DNA of 64,000 nt from Nocardioides panaciterrulae (GCF_013409645.1 NZ_JACCBG010000001.1:4206707-4270706), one strand, 5' to 3'. Numbered from the stretch's first letter, positions 15,239-23,098 are shown. Numbers and translations are program-made. The notes: generated from the sequence alone by a model not told the origin.

Positions 15239-16471
15239 TCACGCCGCCGGGGTGGCGAGGTGCTTGACCGCGTTGGGGTCGATCGCGACCGAGCCCGTGC
15301 GGACGATGCCGCGGAACTTGGTCTGGTCGTTCTCGAAGCCCGCGTCGGTGGACCGCTCGAAGCGCAGGCCGCCCGCGATGCGGACGTACAGCGCCGACCA
15401 GTCACCGAAGAAGATGGGCTTCTTCGAGGCGGCGAACCCGTCGAACTCGGGGACGATCTTCACCGGCTTGCCGAGAACCATGTCCGGGTCGCCGGCGACC
15501 AGGGCCGGCTGCCACACAGGCTCGCCGGTCGAGGTCTTCAGCTTGCGGACCACGGCCGCGGCCTGGTCGTTCATGCCGAACATGGCGCCGGTCCGGTAGG
15601 CCGGGAGCACCGAGTGGAACAGGTCGATCAGCAGGTCGGAGCCCTGGCCAGCGGTGTCCTGCGAACCGAGGTTGGTCAGGACACCGGCCGGGCTGGTCAC
15701 ACCGGCGGTGGTGAACCCGGAGGCAGCAGCGGCGGCCGCGATGGCGGCGACCTTGTTGCCCAGGCGGCGTCCGGCGTTCCGGGCCAGGTAGCCCTCGAGG
15801 TCGAACGTGGCGTCCTGGATCAGCTCGTTCGGCACGTTGGTGATGAAGCCGTACTTGCTGACCGAGAGGTCCACCGTGGTGATGGTGGAGTCGGACTCGA
15901 CGACCGGGTCGTTCGGGTTCAGGACGGCGCCGTCGACGTCGGCGTGCGCGGTCGCCTTCGGCATCGGGATGGTGTTGCCATCCGAGGTGTCGAACAGCGT
16001 CACGCCGGCCTGCAGCAGCTCGGAGGCCGCCAGGGCGTACTCCCACAGCTGGCCGTAGACGCCGGCCTTGCCCAGGCCGCCGGCGCCGGACATGTCGCGG
16101 CTCTCCTCGGCGCGGCGGCTCTCGGTGAGCCGGGTCAGGAGGCCCCGGACGGCCGGGATGTCGTAGGCGCCGCGGCTCTCGTCGCGGGCCCACTTCGCGA
16201 ACTCGGACTCGGCGTCGTTGCCGCGCTCCTCGGGCTCGCGGCCGGTGACCTTGCGGAAGGAGTCCTCGAGCTCTTTCGCGCGGGTCTCGCCGTCGATGAT
16301 CGACTGCGCCCGCGTGGCGAGGGCGTCCACCTCGGCGTTCATCGCGTCGAACTTGGACTGCTCCTCGCTCGAGAGGTCGCGGCCCTCCTGCACGGCGCCG
16401 CTGGCGAGGTTCTGCATGTCCTTGACGAGCGCCGCGCGGCGCTCCATGAGCTGGTCTGCCACGGAGGTCAT
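15239..16471 (-). CDS. Major capsid protein, HK97 fold
   Basis: A 410-residue HK97-type capsid protein. Residues 1-~75 form a charged coiled coil (delta/scaffold domain: DQLMERRAALVKDMQNL, EEQSKFDAMNAEVDALATRA) that the neighbouring protease normally removes. The body shows ITTVDLSVSKYGFITNVPNE and a YLARNAGRRLGNKVAAIAA spine helix near 230-250. The C-terminus has GDWSALYVRIAGG and FRGIVRTGSVAIDPNAVK, a common P-domain ending. It follows the portal and protease genes, as usual. Confidence 0.92.
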   Translation of the reverse strand: MTSVADQLMERRAALVKDMQNLASGAVQEGRDLSSEEQSKFDAMNAEVDALATRAQSIIDGETRAKELEDSFRKVTGREPEERGNDAESEFAKWARDESRGAYDIPAVRGLLTRLTESRRAEESRDMSGAGGLGKAGVYGQLWEYALAASELLQAGVTLFDTSDGNTIPMPKATAHADVDGAVLNPNDPVVESDSTITTVDLSVSKYGFITNVPNELIQDATFDLEGYLARNAGRRLGNKVAAIAAAAAASGFTTAGVTSPAGVLTNLGSQDTAGQGSDLLIDLFHSVLPAYRTGAMFGMNDQAAAVVRKLKTSTGEPVWQPALVAGDPDMVLGKPVKIVPEFDGFAASKKPIFFGDWSALYVRIAGGLRFERSTDAGFENDQTKFRGIVRTGSVAIDPNAVKHLATPAA

Positions 16472-16613
16472 GGCTGATCCCCTTTCCGGGACGAAGTTGG
16501 TTGGTGCTGGTCATCCCGGTGGGGTCGCCCTGCCGGATGCGCCGTGCCCCGGCGCTGGGGTGGTGCTGCTGCCCGACGCGGGTGGGTTCGTCCTGCCCGC
16601 GCGTAGGCAGTGG

Positions 16614-17279
16614 TCAGTGCTTGGCCTTGAGGGGGCTGAGGTCGACGGCCTTCGCCGCGGCCAAGGCGACGGCGGCCGAACGCTTCACCGGAGCGCCCCT
16701 GTCGGTGCGCTTGAAGAACTTGGTCAGCTCGTTGTGCTGGGCGAGCGAGCGGACCTCCTCCGGCGCAGCGTCGAACTTCTGGGCGAGGTGGCGCAGGGCG
16801 ACGGAGGTGTCCTCGTAGGCCGGGGTGTTGACCGGTGCGACGTCCATGAGCCGGCCGGAGACCAGCGTGCGGAGTGGGAACCCCTGGTCGGTCGTCGTCC
16901 ACTCCTCCTCGAACACCATGAAGGCGAACGAGGACTGGGCGACGTCGCCGCGCTGCACGAGCTCGTACACGTCGCCCCTGGCCGAGGGGAGGTCGACCTG
17001 GTAGTCGAGGCCGACGTCGTCGACCCCGAGCCGCAGGGTGCCGGCTTGGGTGGTGCCGAGCAGCATGTTGTCGTCGTGGTTGTAGCGGGCCACGACGCCG
17101 GGCCAGTTGTCGCCGCGGGACTTGTTGAAGAAGTTCGGGGCGATGCGCTCGACGAAGCCGCCGAGGTTCTGGGAGAACCGCTCGAACTTGGCGGCGTACC
17201 CACCGATGGTCAGGGCCTTGTCGGAGCCGGCACGGACCTCGACCCGCACCGACGTGAAACGACGCTCGGCGTCGGTCAT
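16614..17279 (-). CDS. Prohead protease (HK97 family, U35)
   Basis: A 221-residue serine protease that matures the prohead by cutting the capsid's N-terminal domain. ARYNHDDNMLLGTT (His 67) and GDVAQSSFAFMV (Ser 116/117) match the His and Ser motifs of the family, and SGRLMDVAPVNTPAYEDT matches the conserved C-terminal block. The start ATG overlaps the portal stop as ATGA. A basic C-terminal tail of about 40 residues is probably self-cleaved. The ~140-nt gap before the capsid gene contains its leader and no other gene. Confidence 0.9.
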   Translation of the reverse strand: MTDAERRFTSVRVEVRAGSDKALTIGGYAAKFERFSQNLGGFVERIAPNFFNKSRGDNWPGVVARYNHDDNMLLGTTQAGTLRLGVDDVGLDYQVDLPSARGDVYELVQRGDVAQSSFAFMVFEEEWTTTDQGFPLRTLVSGRLMDVAPVNTPAYEDTSVALRHLAQKFDAAPEEVRSLAQHNELTKFFKRTDRGAPVKRSAAVALAAAKAVDLSPLKAKH

Positions 17280-18418
17280 GGCTGTTCCTTTCGTGTGTTC
17301 GGCTCCTGCTTGGGCGCAGGGACGTTGTGGCGGTCGCCGCCGGCCACTGGCGGGCGGTCCTCGAGCGCCCTGGCCTCGTCCACCGACAGGCGCCCGTCGG
17401 CGATCTGGGCGCCCGTGATCTCGGTGCGGGTCTTGATGTCGACGCGCATGGTGGCGTCGACGTTGAACTTCACGTACTGCCGGTTGGGCAGGAGCCTGGC
17501 GAGGGCGTTCTCGACCCGGACCAGGTAGGGCCGCATGTCCGATGCGCGGCGGATCTGCCGCAGCTCCTCGGTCTGGTAGGTCAGCGAGTTCGGGGCCGCG
17601 CCGCCGAGCTCGACCGGGTCGATCCCGTAGATCGCCGCGATCTGTGTGGCGGTCAGCTTCAGCGTGTCGATGAACTGCAGGTGGTTCGGGGGGATCTCGG
17701 GGGCCGTCAGGTCCCAGTCCTTGCCGGTGACGAACGGCTTGCCGAGCGCCAGGCGGGAGGTCAGTCGGTCGCTGACCTTCTCGGCGGCCGCGGCGTCGAG
17801 GAGCCGCTCGCTGTTGCGGAGCACCATCGGCGGGAGGCCGCCGCCGCGCTTCATGTCCGCGTATTCCTGGGCCGAGAGACCGGCGCAGGTGATCGAGGCG
17901 TAGTGCTCGATCGGGGACATCGCGATCCGCTTCCCCGACGGCACCAGCCATGGGATGTGCACGACGTTCGCGAACGGCACCGGGGCACCGAAGACGTACC
18001 ACCGCTGCGCGGCTTCGCTCCACTCCCAGTCCCCGCGCTGCAGCCAGGTGACCGCGAGCGGGTAGCCCCAGCCGTCGACATCGCTGACCCAGCCGACGGC
18101 GTTGCCGTGCACCGCGAGCCCGTAGAGCGCCTGCCCGATCCACTGGTCGACGCCGATCCCGCCCGGCTCCTCGAGCCGGCTCAGGAGGCGAGGGAGCGGC
18201 ATCTGGATGCGCTCGGCCTCGGACAGCTTGCGGTAGGAGTCCAACGGCAGTGTGGACCCGTAGTCGACGATGTGGCGGATCGCCGCGAAGACGGGGCCGA
18301 GGCGCGTAGCCCTGGTCTCGTTCGGCTGACGCGTGAAGCCGTCGGCGTCAACCCAGGACTGCATGGACCGCTGCTCGGTGCGGCCGCGGAAGAACAGGCT
18401 CACCGCGTCGACCGCCAT
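17276..18418 (-). CDS. Portal protein, HK97 family
   Basis: A 380-residue portal, the dodecameric ring through which DNA enters the head. Typical blocks are VFAAIRHIVDYGSTLPL near the start, WIGQALYGLAVHGNAVGWV (the conserved helix with the NAY-like element), VVHIPWLVPSGKRIAMSPIE, and IYGIDPVELGGAAPNSLTY with the following helix. ATG at 18418 is chosen because the 17 codons before it belong to an overlapping small membrane protein in another frame. It sits between terminase and protease, as expected. Confidence 0.92.
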   Translation of the reverse strand: MAVDAVSLFFRGRTEQRSMQSWVDADGFTRQPNETRATRLGPVFAAIRHIVDYGSTLPLDSYRKLSEAERIQMPLPRLLSRLEEPGGIGVDQWIGQALYGLAVHGNAVGWVSDVDGWGYPLAVTWLQRGDWEWSEAAQRWYVFGAPVPFANVVHIPWLVPSGKRIAMSPIEHYASITCAGLSAQEYADMKRGGGLPPMVLRNSERLLDAAAAEKVSDRLTSRLALGKPFVTGKDWDLTAPEIPPNHLQFIDTLKLTATQIAAIYGIDPVELGGAAPNSLTYQTEELRQIRRASDMRPYLVRVENALARLLPNRQYVKFNVDATMRVDIKTRTEITGAQIADGRLSVDEARALEDRPPVAGGDRHNVPAPKQEPNTRKEQP

Positions 18419-18531
18419 GACACGAGCAGGGCGACCGCGCCGACGACGAGGAGAGCGGCCGGCGGCCACACGAACCAGGCGAAGCCGGCCAGGCAGGCAA
18501 CGCCCAGGAGGTCGAGCGCGGTGGTCAGCAT
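18400..18531 (-). CDS. 43-residue membrane protein between terminase and portal
   Basis: A short frame with a strong GAAGGAGG site 5 nt before its ATG, beginning 11 nt after the terminase stop and overlapping the portal start by 19 nt. The protein has two hydrophobic stretches, residues 8-22 (LLGVACLAGFAWFVW) and 25-38 (AALLVVGAVALLVS), and a short basic tail (RSTR). It is too short for routine gene callers. A membrane peptide in the packaging module has no obvious structural role; its function is unknown. Confidence 0.65.
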   Translation of the reverse strand: MLTTALDLLGVACLAGFAWFVWPPAALLVVGAVALLVSWRSTR

Positions 18532-18542
18532 CGCTGCCTCCT

Positions 18543-19973
18543 TCACAGAATCGAGTCGAGCACGTCGTAGACGGGTGCGTTGTCGGCGGTCCAGCGGGCG
18601 ATGGCGACTCCCTCGAGGGAGGAGATGTCGCCGGACTTCCGGGCGAACACCCGCCGCTCTCCGACCTTGCGCCAGCCGGCGGCGTCGACCGCCGTGTTGA
18701 GGTCGTCGTAGTCGCCGTGGGTGACCGTGCCCTGCTCCACGGCCGTCCGGAGGTCGGAGCAGGACTGGACGAAGTCGTCGAGCCCCAGATACGTCAGCTG
18801 AACGCCCGCGTCCTCGAGGGCCGGGATCAGGAACGACGCCGGACCCTTCTTGTCGATCCCGACGGGGACGCCGCGCTCCACCTGGATGCGCTTGACCTCA
18901 GCGACGAACCGCTCGGCGTCAACGTCAGCTCGACACCTGAGCACCGACCCGAGGTGGTGCTTCCCGTCGTTGCCGACGGCGGCGCCGAGCGACAGCCACG
19001 TCTGGTCAAGGTCGGCCGCGATCCCGAGGGCGAGCGGCTCCCCGACCGGCTCCAGCGGCGTCTCGCCGTCCTCGCCGTAGCCGATGAAGCACCGCGACCA
19101 GGCGCCGGCAGTGAAGATCCCCAGGCCGCCAACCCGGTCCCAGATCCCCAGGCCCTCGCGCAGGAACGACTCCATCCCAAGGAGCCGCTTCATGCGCAAC
19201 ATGGCTCGGGCCGGCGTGCGGTGCGGGAACGAAGGGTTCGCCTTCGCCCACTGCTCCCGATCGGCGGGGTCCGCGTCCTCGTCGGCGCTGAACTCGACGT
19301 ACAGGTAGTCCCCGGACTCACCCGAGAGCGCCTCGTGCCGCATGTTGAGGAACACGTCTGACGGATCGGTCGGCTTGGGCGGCGTGCCGATGAAGAACAC
19401 CAGCGGGTTCGGGTGTGTGTTCGTCGCCGGGATCATGTCGTCCAGCGCCGACTGGGTGAGGATCTGCCCCTCGTCGAACACGATCACGGCAACCTTCTGG
19501 AAGCCACGGCCGAAACCCCGCTCGCGGGCGCCGAACAGGATCCGGGAGCCGTTGCGGAACTTGATGACCCCGTTGCCGCCCGGGTTCGTCGCCGAGACGA
19601 TGTGCGGCCGCAGCTTGGGCTGCTCCACCATCGTCTTCATCGACTGGAACGTCTCGTTCGCGGTCGGGTAGCGGTGAGCCGTCCAGAGCACCAGCGTGCC
19701 CGGGTTCGCCAGGCACAGCGCGAAGATGATCGCGCCGATCAGGTAGGTCTTGCCGACCTGCCGGGGGATCGACAGGACGACCGCCTCGGCCGCGTAGAGG
19801 TGGTCCTTCCGCTTACCGAGGATCGCCTTGCCGGCGCCGTCCTGCCAGGGGTCGAAGGTGATCCCGACCTGGAGGCAGGTATCCCGCACCGCCGGCCAGC
19901 CGGTAGAGACGATGTCCTTCGGCAGGACTACGTACCGCGCTGCCTCAGAGAGCGTTGGGGTCGAAGTTGTCAT
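18543..19973 (-). CDS. terL: Terminase large subunit
   Basis: A ~476-residue packaging motor. The ATPase part has the Walker A-type SIPRQVGKT (near residue 70), an adenine-binding segment (LWTAHRYPTANETF) and Walker B VIVFDEGQ near 160, with IGTPP as the coupling motif. The nuclease half follows with an acidic IAADLDQTWLSLG near 310 and DLNTAVD near the C-terminus. ATG at 19973 is used; an ATG 33 nt upstream is possible. It overlaps the small terminase gene. In the second copy this gene is broken by sequence errors. Confidence 0.93.
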   Translation of the reverse strand: MTTSTPTLSEAARYVVLPKDIVSTGWPAVRDTCLQVGITFDPWQDGAGKAILGKRKDHLYAAEAVVLSIPRQVGKTYLIGAIIFALCLANPGTLVLWTAHRYPTANETFQSMKTMVEQPKLRPHIVSATNPGGNGVIKFRNGSRILFGARERGFGRGFQKVAVIVFDEGQILTQSALDDMIPATNTHPNPLVFFIGTPPKPTDPSDVFLNMRHEALSGESGDYLYVEFSADEDADPADREQWAKANPSFPHRTPARAMLRMKRLLGMESFLREGLGIWDRVGGLGIFTAGAWSRCFIGYGEDGETPLEPVGEPLALGIAADLDQTWLSLGAAVGNDGKHHLGSVLRCRADVDAERFVAEVKRIQVERGVPVGIDKKGPASFLIPALEDAGVQLTYLGLDDFVQSCSDLRTAVEQGTVTHGDYDDLNTAVDAAGWRKVGERRVFARKSGDISSLEGVAIARWTADNAPVYDVLDSIL

Positions 19974-20400
19974 CTGGCGTGTCCATGGCCTTACCGATGG
20001 CGTCATCGCCCTCGGCCGACTCGACCGCCTTGATCTCCTTCACGATGTTCGCCAGGCGGAGGGTCAGCGCGGCGAGCTCGCGCTTCGGGCAGTCGGGATC
20101 GGTGATCGCCTCGGCGATTCGGTCGCGCATCGCCTCGAGCAGGTCTCGCTCGGTCCCGTTCTTCGCCGCGTCGGCAACCGACATAGCGACCTTCGCCTTC
20201 GGCTTCGGCGCTGCCTTCGGCTTCGGCGCTGCCTTCGGCTTCGGCGCTGCCTTCGGCTTCGGCGCTGCCTTCGGCTTCGGCGCTGCCTCGGGCTTCGGCC
20301 GGCCAGCGCGGCAATCGGCGTTGCAGTACTTCCGGTTGGGCCGGGCGTCCTTCGGCAGCGGGGTCGAGCAGAACGCGCAGCGTCGGCGTCGGGCTGCCAT
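19945..20400 (-). CDS. Terminase small subunit with zinc ribbon and PKPKAA repeats
   Basis: A 151-residue protein of three parts. Residues 1-33 hold a Cys-x2-Cys...Cys-x3-Cys zinc ribbon (CAFCSTPLP, then YCNADC). Residues 34-69 are six tandem copies of PKPKAA (first copy PKPEAA, last PKPKAK), encoded by 18-bp direct repeats. Residues ~80-130 are a helical domain (DLLEAMRDRIAEAITD, LAALTLRLANIVKEIK), as in actinophage small terminases, which recognise the packaging site. It has a GGGGAGG site well upstream. The assignment rests on the C-terminal helices and position. Confidence 0.78.
   Translation of the reverse strand: MAARRRRCAFCSTPLPKDARPNRKYCNADCRAGRPKPEAAPKPKAAPKPKAAPKPKAAPKPKAAPKPKAKVAMSVADAAKNGTERDLLEAMRDRIAEAITDPDCPKRELAALTLRLANIVKEIKAVESAEGDDAIGKAMDTPDDNFDPNAL
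20181..20290. repeat. 18-bp direct repeats encoding PKPKAA
   Basis: About six tandem units based on TTCGGCTTCGGCGCTGCC (plus-strand reading), near identical at the DNA level. Such near-perfect repetition in a coding linker is prone to slippage, so copy number may vary between relatives. Confidence 0.9.
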
Positions 20401-20588
20401 GAGTCTCAGAACCTCCCCGGATCGGTCGAAAGTGGCCCGGAGCGGGCCGACGTGCTGCAGACCTTCGGCCGTCGATGGGGCTTGGCGGAAAACGCGTGTG
20501 TGTGCAGCGAGACTGCGGCGGTCTCTGCGACCTCCCTACCCAAAGAATCGAAGGCCTGTTCGAATCCCTGAAGGACTCGACCGTCGGG
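20401..20588. other. Intergenic gap before the small terminase
   Basis: A 188-bp gap between the HNH and small terminase genes. It holds the terminase ribosome site and a short GGCCCG-GAG-CGGGCC hairpin. A cos or pac site would be expected near here, but none can be recognised from sequence alone. Confidence 0.5.
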
Positions 20589-20858
20589 TCACAGCACGAG
20601 ACGGCGGACTCGCGCTGCGCGCATCCGGTTGCCGCGGCTCGCCGCCTCCGAGAGGTTGCACCCGAGATGCGATGGGCCGAGGATCACGGTCCCGGTCTGG
20701 TCGTGGCTGATCGAGGCTCGATCGAGCGGTGAGATGTCGCGGCTCGAGCGCTTGCACTCCGACTCGACGCAGACCAGCCACTGGCCGGCGGCCTGTGCTC
20801 GTCGAAGCTGCTGGTAGGCGGCGCGGTACTCCGGCGTGCGGTGCTGGGCCTTGGCCAT
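20589..20858 (-). CDS. HNH-type nuclease next to terminase
   Basis: An 89-residue protein with an HNH-like ending: CVESECKRSSRDISPL, then ISHDQTGTVILGPSH, then LGCNLSEAASRGNR (the N and final H/A helix of the fold). HNH proteins beside terminase genes in HK97-like phages help the large terminase cut DNA during packaging. The zinc-binding cysteines are only partly present (two in CVESEC, one in GCN), so it could be a degenerate member. It is the first gene of the late block; its start faces the lipoprotein gene 42 bp away. Confidence 0.75.
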   Translation of the reverse strand: MAKAQHRTPEYRAAYQQLRRAQAAGQWLVCVESECKRSSRDISPLDRASISHDQTGTVILGPSHLGCNLSEAASRGNRMRAARVRRLVL

Positions 20859-20864
20859 CTTTGC

Positions 20865-20893
20865 CTGACACCTCGCTCCGGCGGGGCTACCTT
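20865..20893 (+). promoter_or_regulatory. Promoter of the lipoprotein gene
   Basis: CTGACA (20865-20870), a 17-nt spacer, then TACCTT (20888-20893). The box ends 7 nt before the GTG start, so the transcript is probably leaderless. This is the best sigma-70-like promoter for a plus-strand gene outside the immunity region. Confidence 0.6.
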
Positions 20894-20900
20894 GGTCGGC

Positions 20901-21194
20901 GTGAAGAAGCTCGGGTTGCCCGCTGTCGTCGTCATGGCCCTGCTGCTCGCCAGCTGCGGTGGCGGCGGCGATGGTGGGCCGAGCGCCAAGGACCGTCAGC
21001 GGGCCCAGGACTTATGCGCGAGCGCGGGGCAGTACCTCGGGCGGGGCATGGACCTGGACCGGTACCAGAACCCCGACGGCTACCGTCTCTGCGTCAAGGA
21101 TGCGGCCAAGGTCGCGGACTGCCTGGACACACCGGCCAAGTCGATGGGCGATGCGTGGGTGCCGGAGAACTGCGACAACGACGGCTACAACTGA
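20901..21194 (+). CDS. Putative lipoprotein, likely lysogenic accessory gene
   Basis: A 97-residue protein with a lipoprotein signal peptide: a short basic start (KK), a hydrophobic core (LGLPAVVVMALL), then the lipobox LLASC and a Gly-rich spacer. After lipidation, the ~75-residue mature part would face outward; it has four or more cysteines (DLCASA, RLCVK, VADCLD, ENCDN) that could form disulfides. It lies alone on the plus strand with its own promoter, between the early and late operons. Small phage lipoproteins are known to block superinfection; that role here is inference. Confidence 0.75.
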   Translation: MKKLGLPAVVVMALLLASCGGGGDGGPSAKDRQRAQDLCASAGQYLGRGMDLDRYQNPDGYRLCVKDAAKVADCLDTPAKSMGDAWVPENCDNDGYN

Positions 21195-21196
21195 CC

Positions 21197-21240
21197 GCGA
21201 CCCCAAGCCCTGTGCGGGTTCTGGGGTCGCGAAACTGGTC
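21197..21240. terminator. Bidirectional hairpin ending the early operon and the lipoprotein gene
   Basis: GCGACCCCA (21197-21205) pairs perfectly with TGGGGTCGC (21232-21240), and the loop can form a smaller inner stem. It lies between two convergent genes, immediately after the lipoprotein stop and 47 bp after the last early gene on the other strand. Confidence 0.65.
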
Positions 21241-21287
21241 GACGCCAGTGTGCCCGACGGGGCCGGTGTGGTCAAGCGGTGGCGTCA

Positions 21288-21989
21288 TTACTCGCCTTCC
21301 GGCGTGTCGGCCTCCTGCTCGGCGTTCTCGATGCGGATGTGCTCGGCCAGTAGTCCGATCTGCGTGCGGTCCCAGACCGAGCGACACTCGACGCAGAAGC
21401 CGGCCTGGAGTTCGAGGTTGATGCGCAGGCCGCCGCGGTGCTCGCAGACCGGGCAGGTACTGAAGGGTCGGTAGGCGGGCGTGTCCCAGCCGGTGATGAT
21501 CCGGGCTTGGTGCCACCAGCGGCGGACGTCGTGCTCGATGTGGTGGGCCGAGCAGCACCAGGCGCCGTTCTCGTCGCGGTGTCCGCGGGGGCGGTCGCAG
21601 CGGTGGGTGTCGCGGAGGCCGTTGAGCCGCAGGAGGCGGGCGAGGGTCCCTGAGCCGGCGACCGTGCGTTGGGTGCGGTGGTCGATGGTGTCGGCTGGGA
21701 TGACGCCTCCGAGGCGGTCGATCCACTCCCCTGCTTCGTCGTCGATGAGCATGAGGGTGTCGAGCGCTTCGATGCGTGCTGCGGGCTTGGAGACGGGGCC
21801 GCTGCCGGATTCGGCGCCGGTGCGGGCTGGGGTGGCGCCGAGCAGCTGGTGGACGAGGGCGGGGACGCGGGTGTGGTGTCGTCGTGACCAGCGGGTTCCG
21901 CCGAGGTCGACGGCGTACTCCTCGGTGTGGGTGTGTGGCCGGGTCAGCTCGGCCATCATCGTGTGGATGTCGGGCTCGTCGGTGGTCAC
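21288..21989 (-). CDS. Cys-rich early protein with zinc-ribbon motifs
   Basis: A 233-residue protein I cannot assign. The first ~110 residues are mixed alpha/beta without a recognised motif. Two metal-binding stretches follow: HRCDRPRGH...WCCSAHH near 128-148, and a CPVC...CVEC ribbon near 182-205 (TCPVCEHRGG, FCVECRSVWD). It starts at GTG overlapping the previous stop (GTGA) with a GGAGACC site. It is the last gene of the early operon. DNA binding or replication-accessory roles are possible. Confidence 0.65.
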   Translation of the reverse strand: MTTDEPDIHTMMAELTRPHTHTEEYAVDLGGTRWSRRHHTRVPALVHQLLGATPARTGAESGSGPVSKPAARIEALDTLMLIDDEAGEWIDRLGGVIPADTIDHRTQRTVAGSGTLARLLRLNGLRDTHRCDRPRGHRDENGAWCCSAHHIEHDVRRWWHQARIITGWDTPAYRPFSTCPVCEHRGGLRINLELQAGFCVECRSVWDRTQIGLLAEHIRIENAEQEADTPEGE

Positions 21990-22423
21990 TGGGTCTCCGG
22001 GGTGTGGTGGGCGTGGTCGCGGAGTTCGCCGACGATGGCGGCGACTTGGTCGCGGGGTAGGCCGCGGCTGGGGCGGGCGGTGGTTGCGGGTCCGTCGGCG
22101 CCGATCTGGTCGGCGCGGCAGGAGGGGCAGACGCCGGCTTTGAGTGCGGTGCTGTGGGTGCGGCAGTACTGGGCCCGGGTGGCGAGTTGTTCGAGTGCTG
22201 GTTCGCGCCAGTAGGTGGGGTTGGTGACGACGACGCTGGGGGTGTGGGCGGTGCGGTCTTCGGCGCCTCGGGTGAAGGCTCGGATGACTTCGACGAGCTG
22301 GCGTTGGTTGACGCGTGCGATGGCGGCGTGGATGCCGGGGATGTCCCAGCGTCGTGCGCCGTGGGGGCGGCAGTCGGCGATGAGTGGGGCGAGCCAGTCG
22401 GCTTGCTGGCGGGAGACGCTCAT
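21986..22423 (-). CDS. Early protein with CxxH/CxxC zinc motif
   Basis: A 145-residue protein with an N-terminal helical part (WLAPLIADCRPHGARRWDIP, HAAIARVNQRQLVEVIRAF) and a metal-binding centre (QYCRTHSTALKAGVCPSC, residues ~90-107). Both neighbouring genes overlap it by 4 nt. It accompanies the replication-initiator-like protein in order, so a helper role in replication is plausible. I do not recognise a named family. Confidence 0.6.
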   Translation of the reverse strand: MSVSRQQADWLAPLIADCRPHGARRWDIPGIHAAIARVNQRQLVEVIRAFTRGAEDRTAHTPSVVVTNPTYWREPALEQLATRAQYCRTHSTALKAGVCPSCRADQIGADGPATTARPSRGLPRDQVAAIVGELRDHAHHTPETQ

Positions 22424-22662
22424 CGGACTGGTCCATCCATGACCTGGGGCACGGCGGCAGCCCGTGGGTTATCCACAGGCCCGGGTCGCGAAGCCTCGCG
22501 CGGACCAGTGAGGGTCATGGATGGGTGACCACCGTCTTCCCTTCCCTCACTCCCTTGTTCCCTTGTTCCCTTGTTCCGGGGGTGAGTGCTCAGTGAGTCC
22601 TCCGTGCGCGAGTCAGTGAGTCCGACAGTGAGTCCGGTGCGCGTCTGGGGTGAGTCGGTCAT
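22420..22662 (-). CDS. Low-complexity C-terminal part of a split replication protein
   Basis: An 80-residue hydrophilic frame (GLTVGLTDSRTEDSLSTHPR, then NKGTREQGSEGRED) in the -1 frame relative to the gene before it. It starts in a TGATG overlap and ends in an ATGA overlap with the next gene, so all junctions look like genuine coupling. In related actinophage replication proteins, a Ser/Thr/Gly/Glu tail of this kind continues from the MARIRSIKPE domain in one frame. It may be a separated tail, or be fused by frameshifting. Its DNA contains short direct repeats (CTTGTTCC; AGTGAGTCC). Confidence 0.5.
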   Translation of the reverse strand: MTDSPQTRTGLTVGLTDSRTEDSLSTHPRNKGTREQGSEGREDGGHPSMTLTGPREASRPGPVDNPRAAAVPQVMDGPVR

Positions 22663-23045
22663 CACCACAGCCCGTCCGGCTCATGGATCGGGCACGGCGG
22701 GAGCTTGCTCTTCGTCGGCCGGTTGATCTTCTGGTGGGCTCGGAACTTGGGCGTGTGCATGTAACGGACGCCGGCGACGACGTAGCGGCACAGCGCGGGG
22801 TCGTCGTTGGGCTTGAGCTTGGGCGGGGACGCCATGAGGTCGAGCCAGCCGGTCATCTTCTTCTCGGTGACGTCGCGGTCGAGCGGGAAGCACTCGGCCA
22901 GGACGAGGCGGGGGTCGTCGACGCCGCGGCCGGAGTCGTCGAGGTACATCGAGAGGTAGTGCCAGGCGAGGCGGACCTCGCGGGGCCACGAGGCGAGCGT
23001 GAGCGACTTGGGCGCCTCGGGCTTGATCGATCGGATGCGCGCCAT
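22662..23045 (-). CDS. Replication-initiator-like protein (MARIRSIKPE family)
   Basis: A 127-residue protein starting with the hallmark MARIRSIKPE, found at the start of many actinophage replication proteins. The body has a winged-helix look: REVRLAWHYLSMYLDDSGRG, DDPRLVLAECFPLDRDVT, then KFRAHQKINRPTKSKLPP. The family is thought to act like a phage replisome organiser at the origin. The usual long hydrophilic C-terminal tail is missing here and is encoded in the overlapping -1 frame. It is cut off by the window end in the second copy. Confidence 0.7.
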   Translation of the reverse strand: MARIRSIKPEAPKSLTLASWPREVRLAWHYLSMYLDDSGRGVDDPRLVLAECFPLDRDVTEKKMTGWLDLMASPPKLKPNDDPALCRYVVAGVRYMHTPKFRAHQKINRPTKSKLPPCPIHEPDGLW

Positions 23046-23098
23046 CAGTGCGAGCACTCCAGCCCGGCCGGGGTGGCGATGGTGATGGTCTGGCTCAT
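23045..23098 (-). CDS. 17-residue mini-ORF with a strong ribosome site
   Basis: The frame MSQTITIATPAGLECSH joins its neighbours by TGATG overlaps at both ends and has AGGAGGAG 6-7 nt before the ATG, the strongest Shine-Dalgarno in the area. It may be a coupling peptide that loads ribosomes for the replication gene, or a remnant of a longer gene. Function is unknown. Confidence 0.4.
   Translation of the reverse strand: MSQTITIATPAGLECSH

Larger units (their letters stand above)
1..23021. repeat. First copy of a long terminal direct repeat
   Basis: Every gene in this interval recurs about 40.98 kb further on with the same strand and order. The offset is constant at 40,976 up to about base 18,718, and the translations agree over that stretch. 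This copy has intact reading frames throughout, so it should be taken as the reference copy. Confidence 0.95.

Noticed and set aside
20558..20568. GTTCGAATCCC, a tRNA T-loop-like string
   Set aside because: The flanking bases do not form a T-stem, and no acceptor or anticodon arms can be folded.
20401..20588. A cos site upstream of the small terminase
   Set aside because: The location is right, but no recognisable cos symmetry or known site can be identified, and the permuted assembly does not reveal fixed ends.
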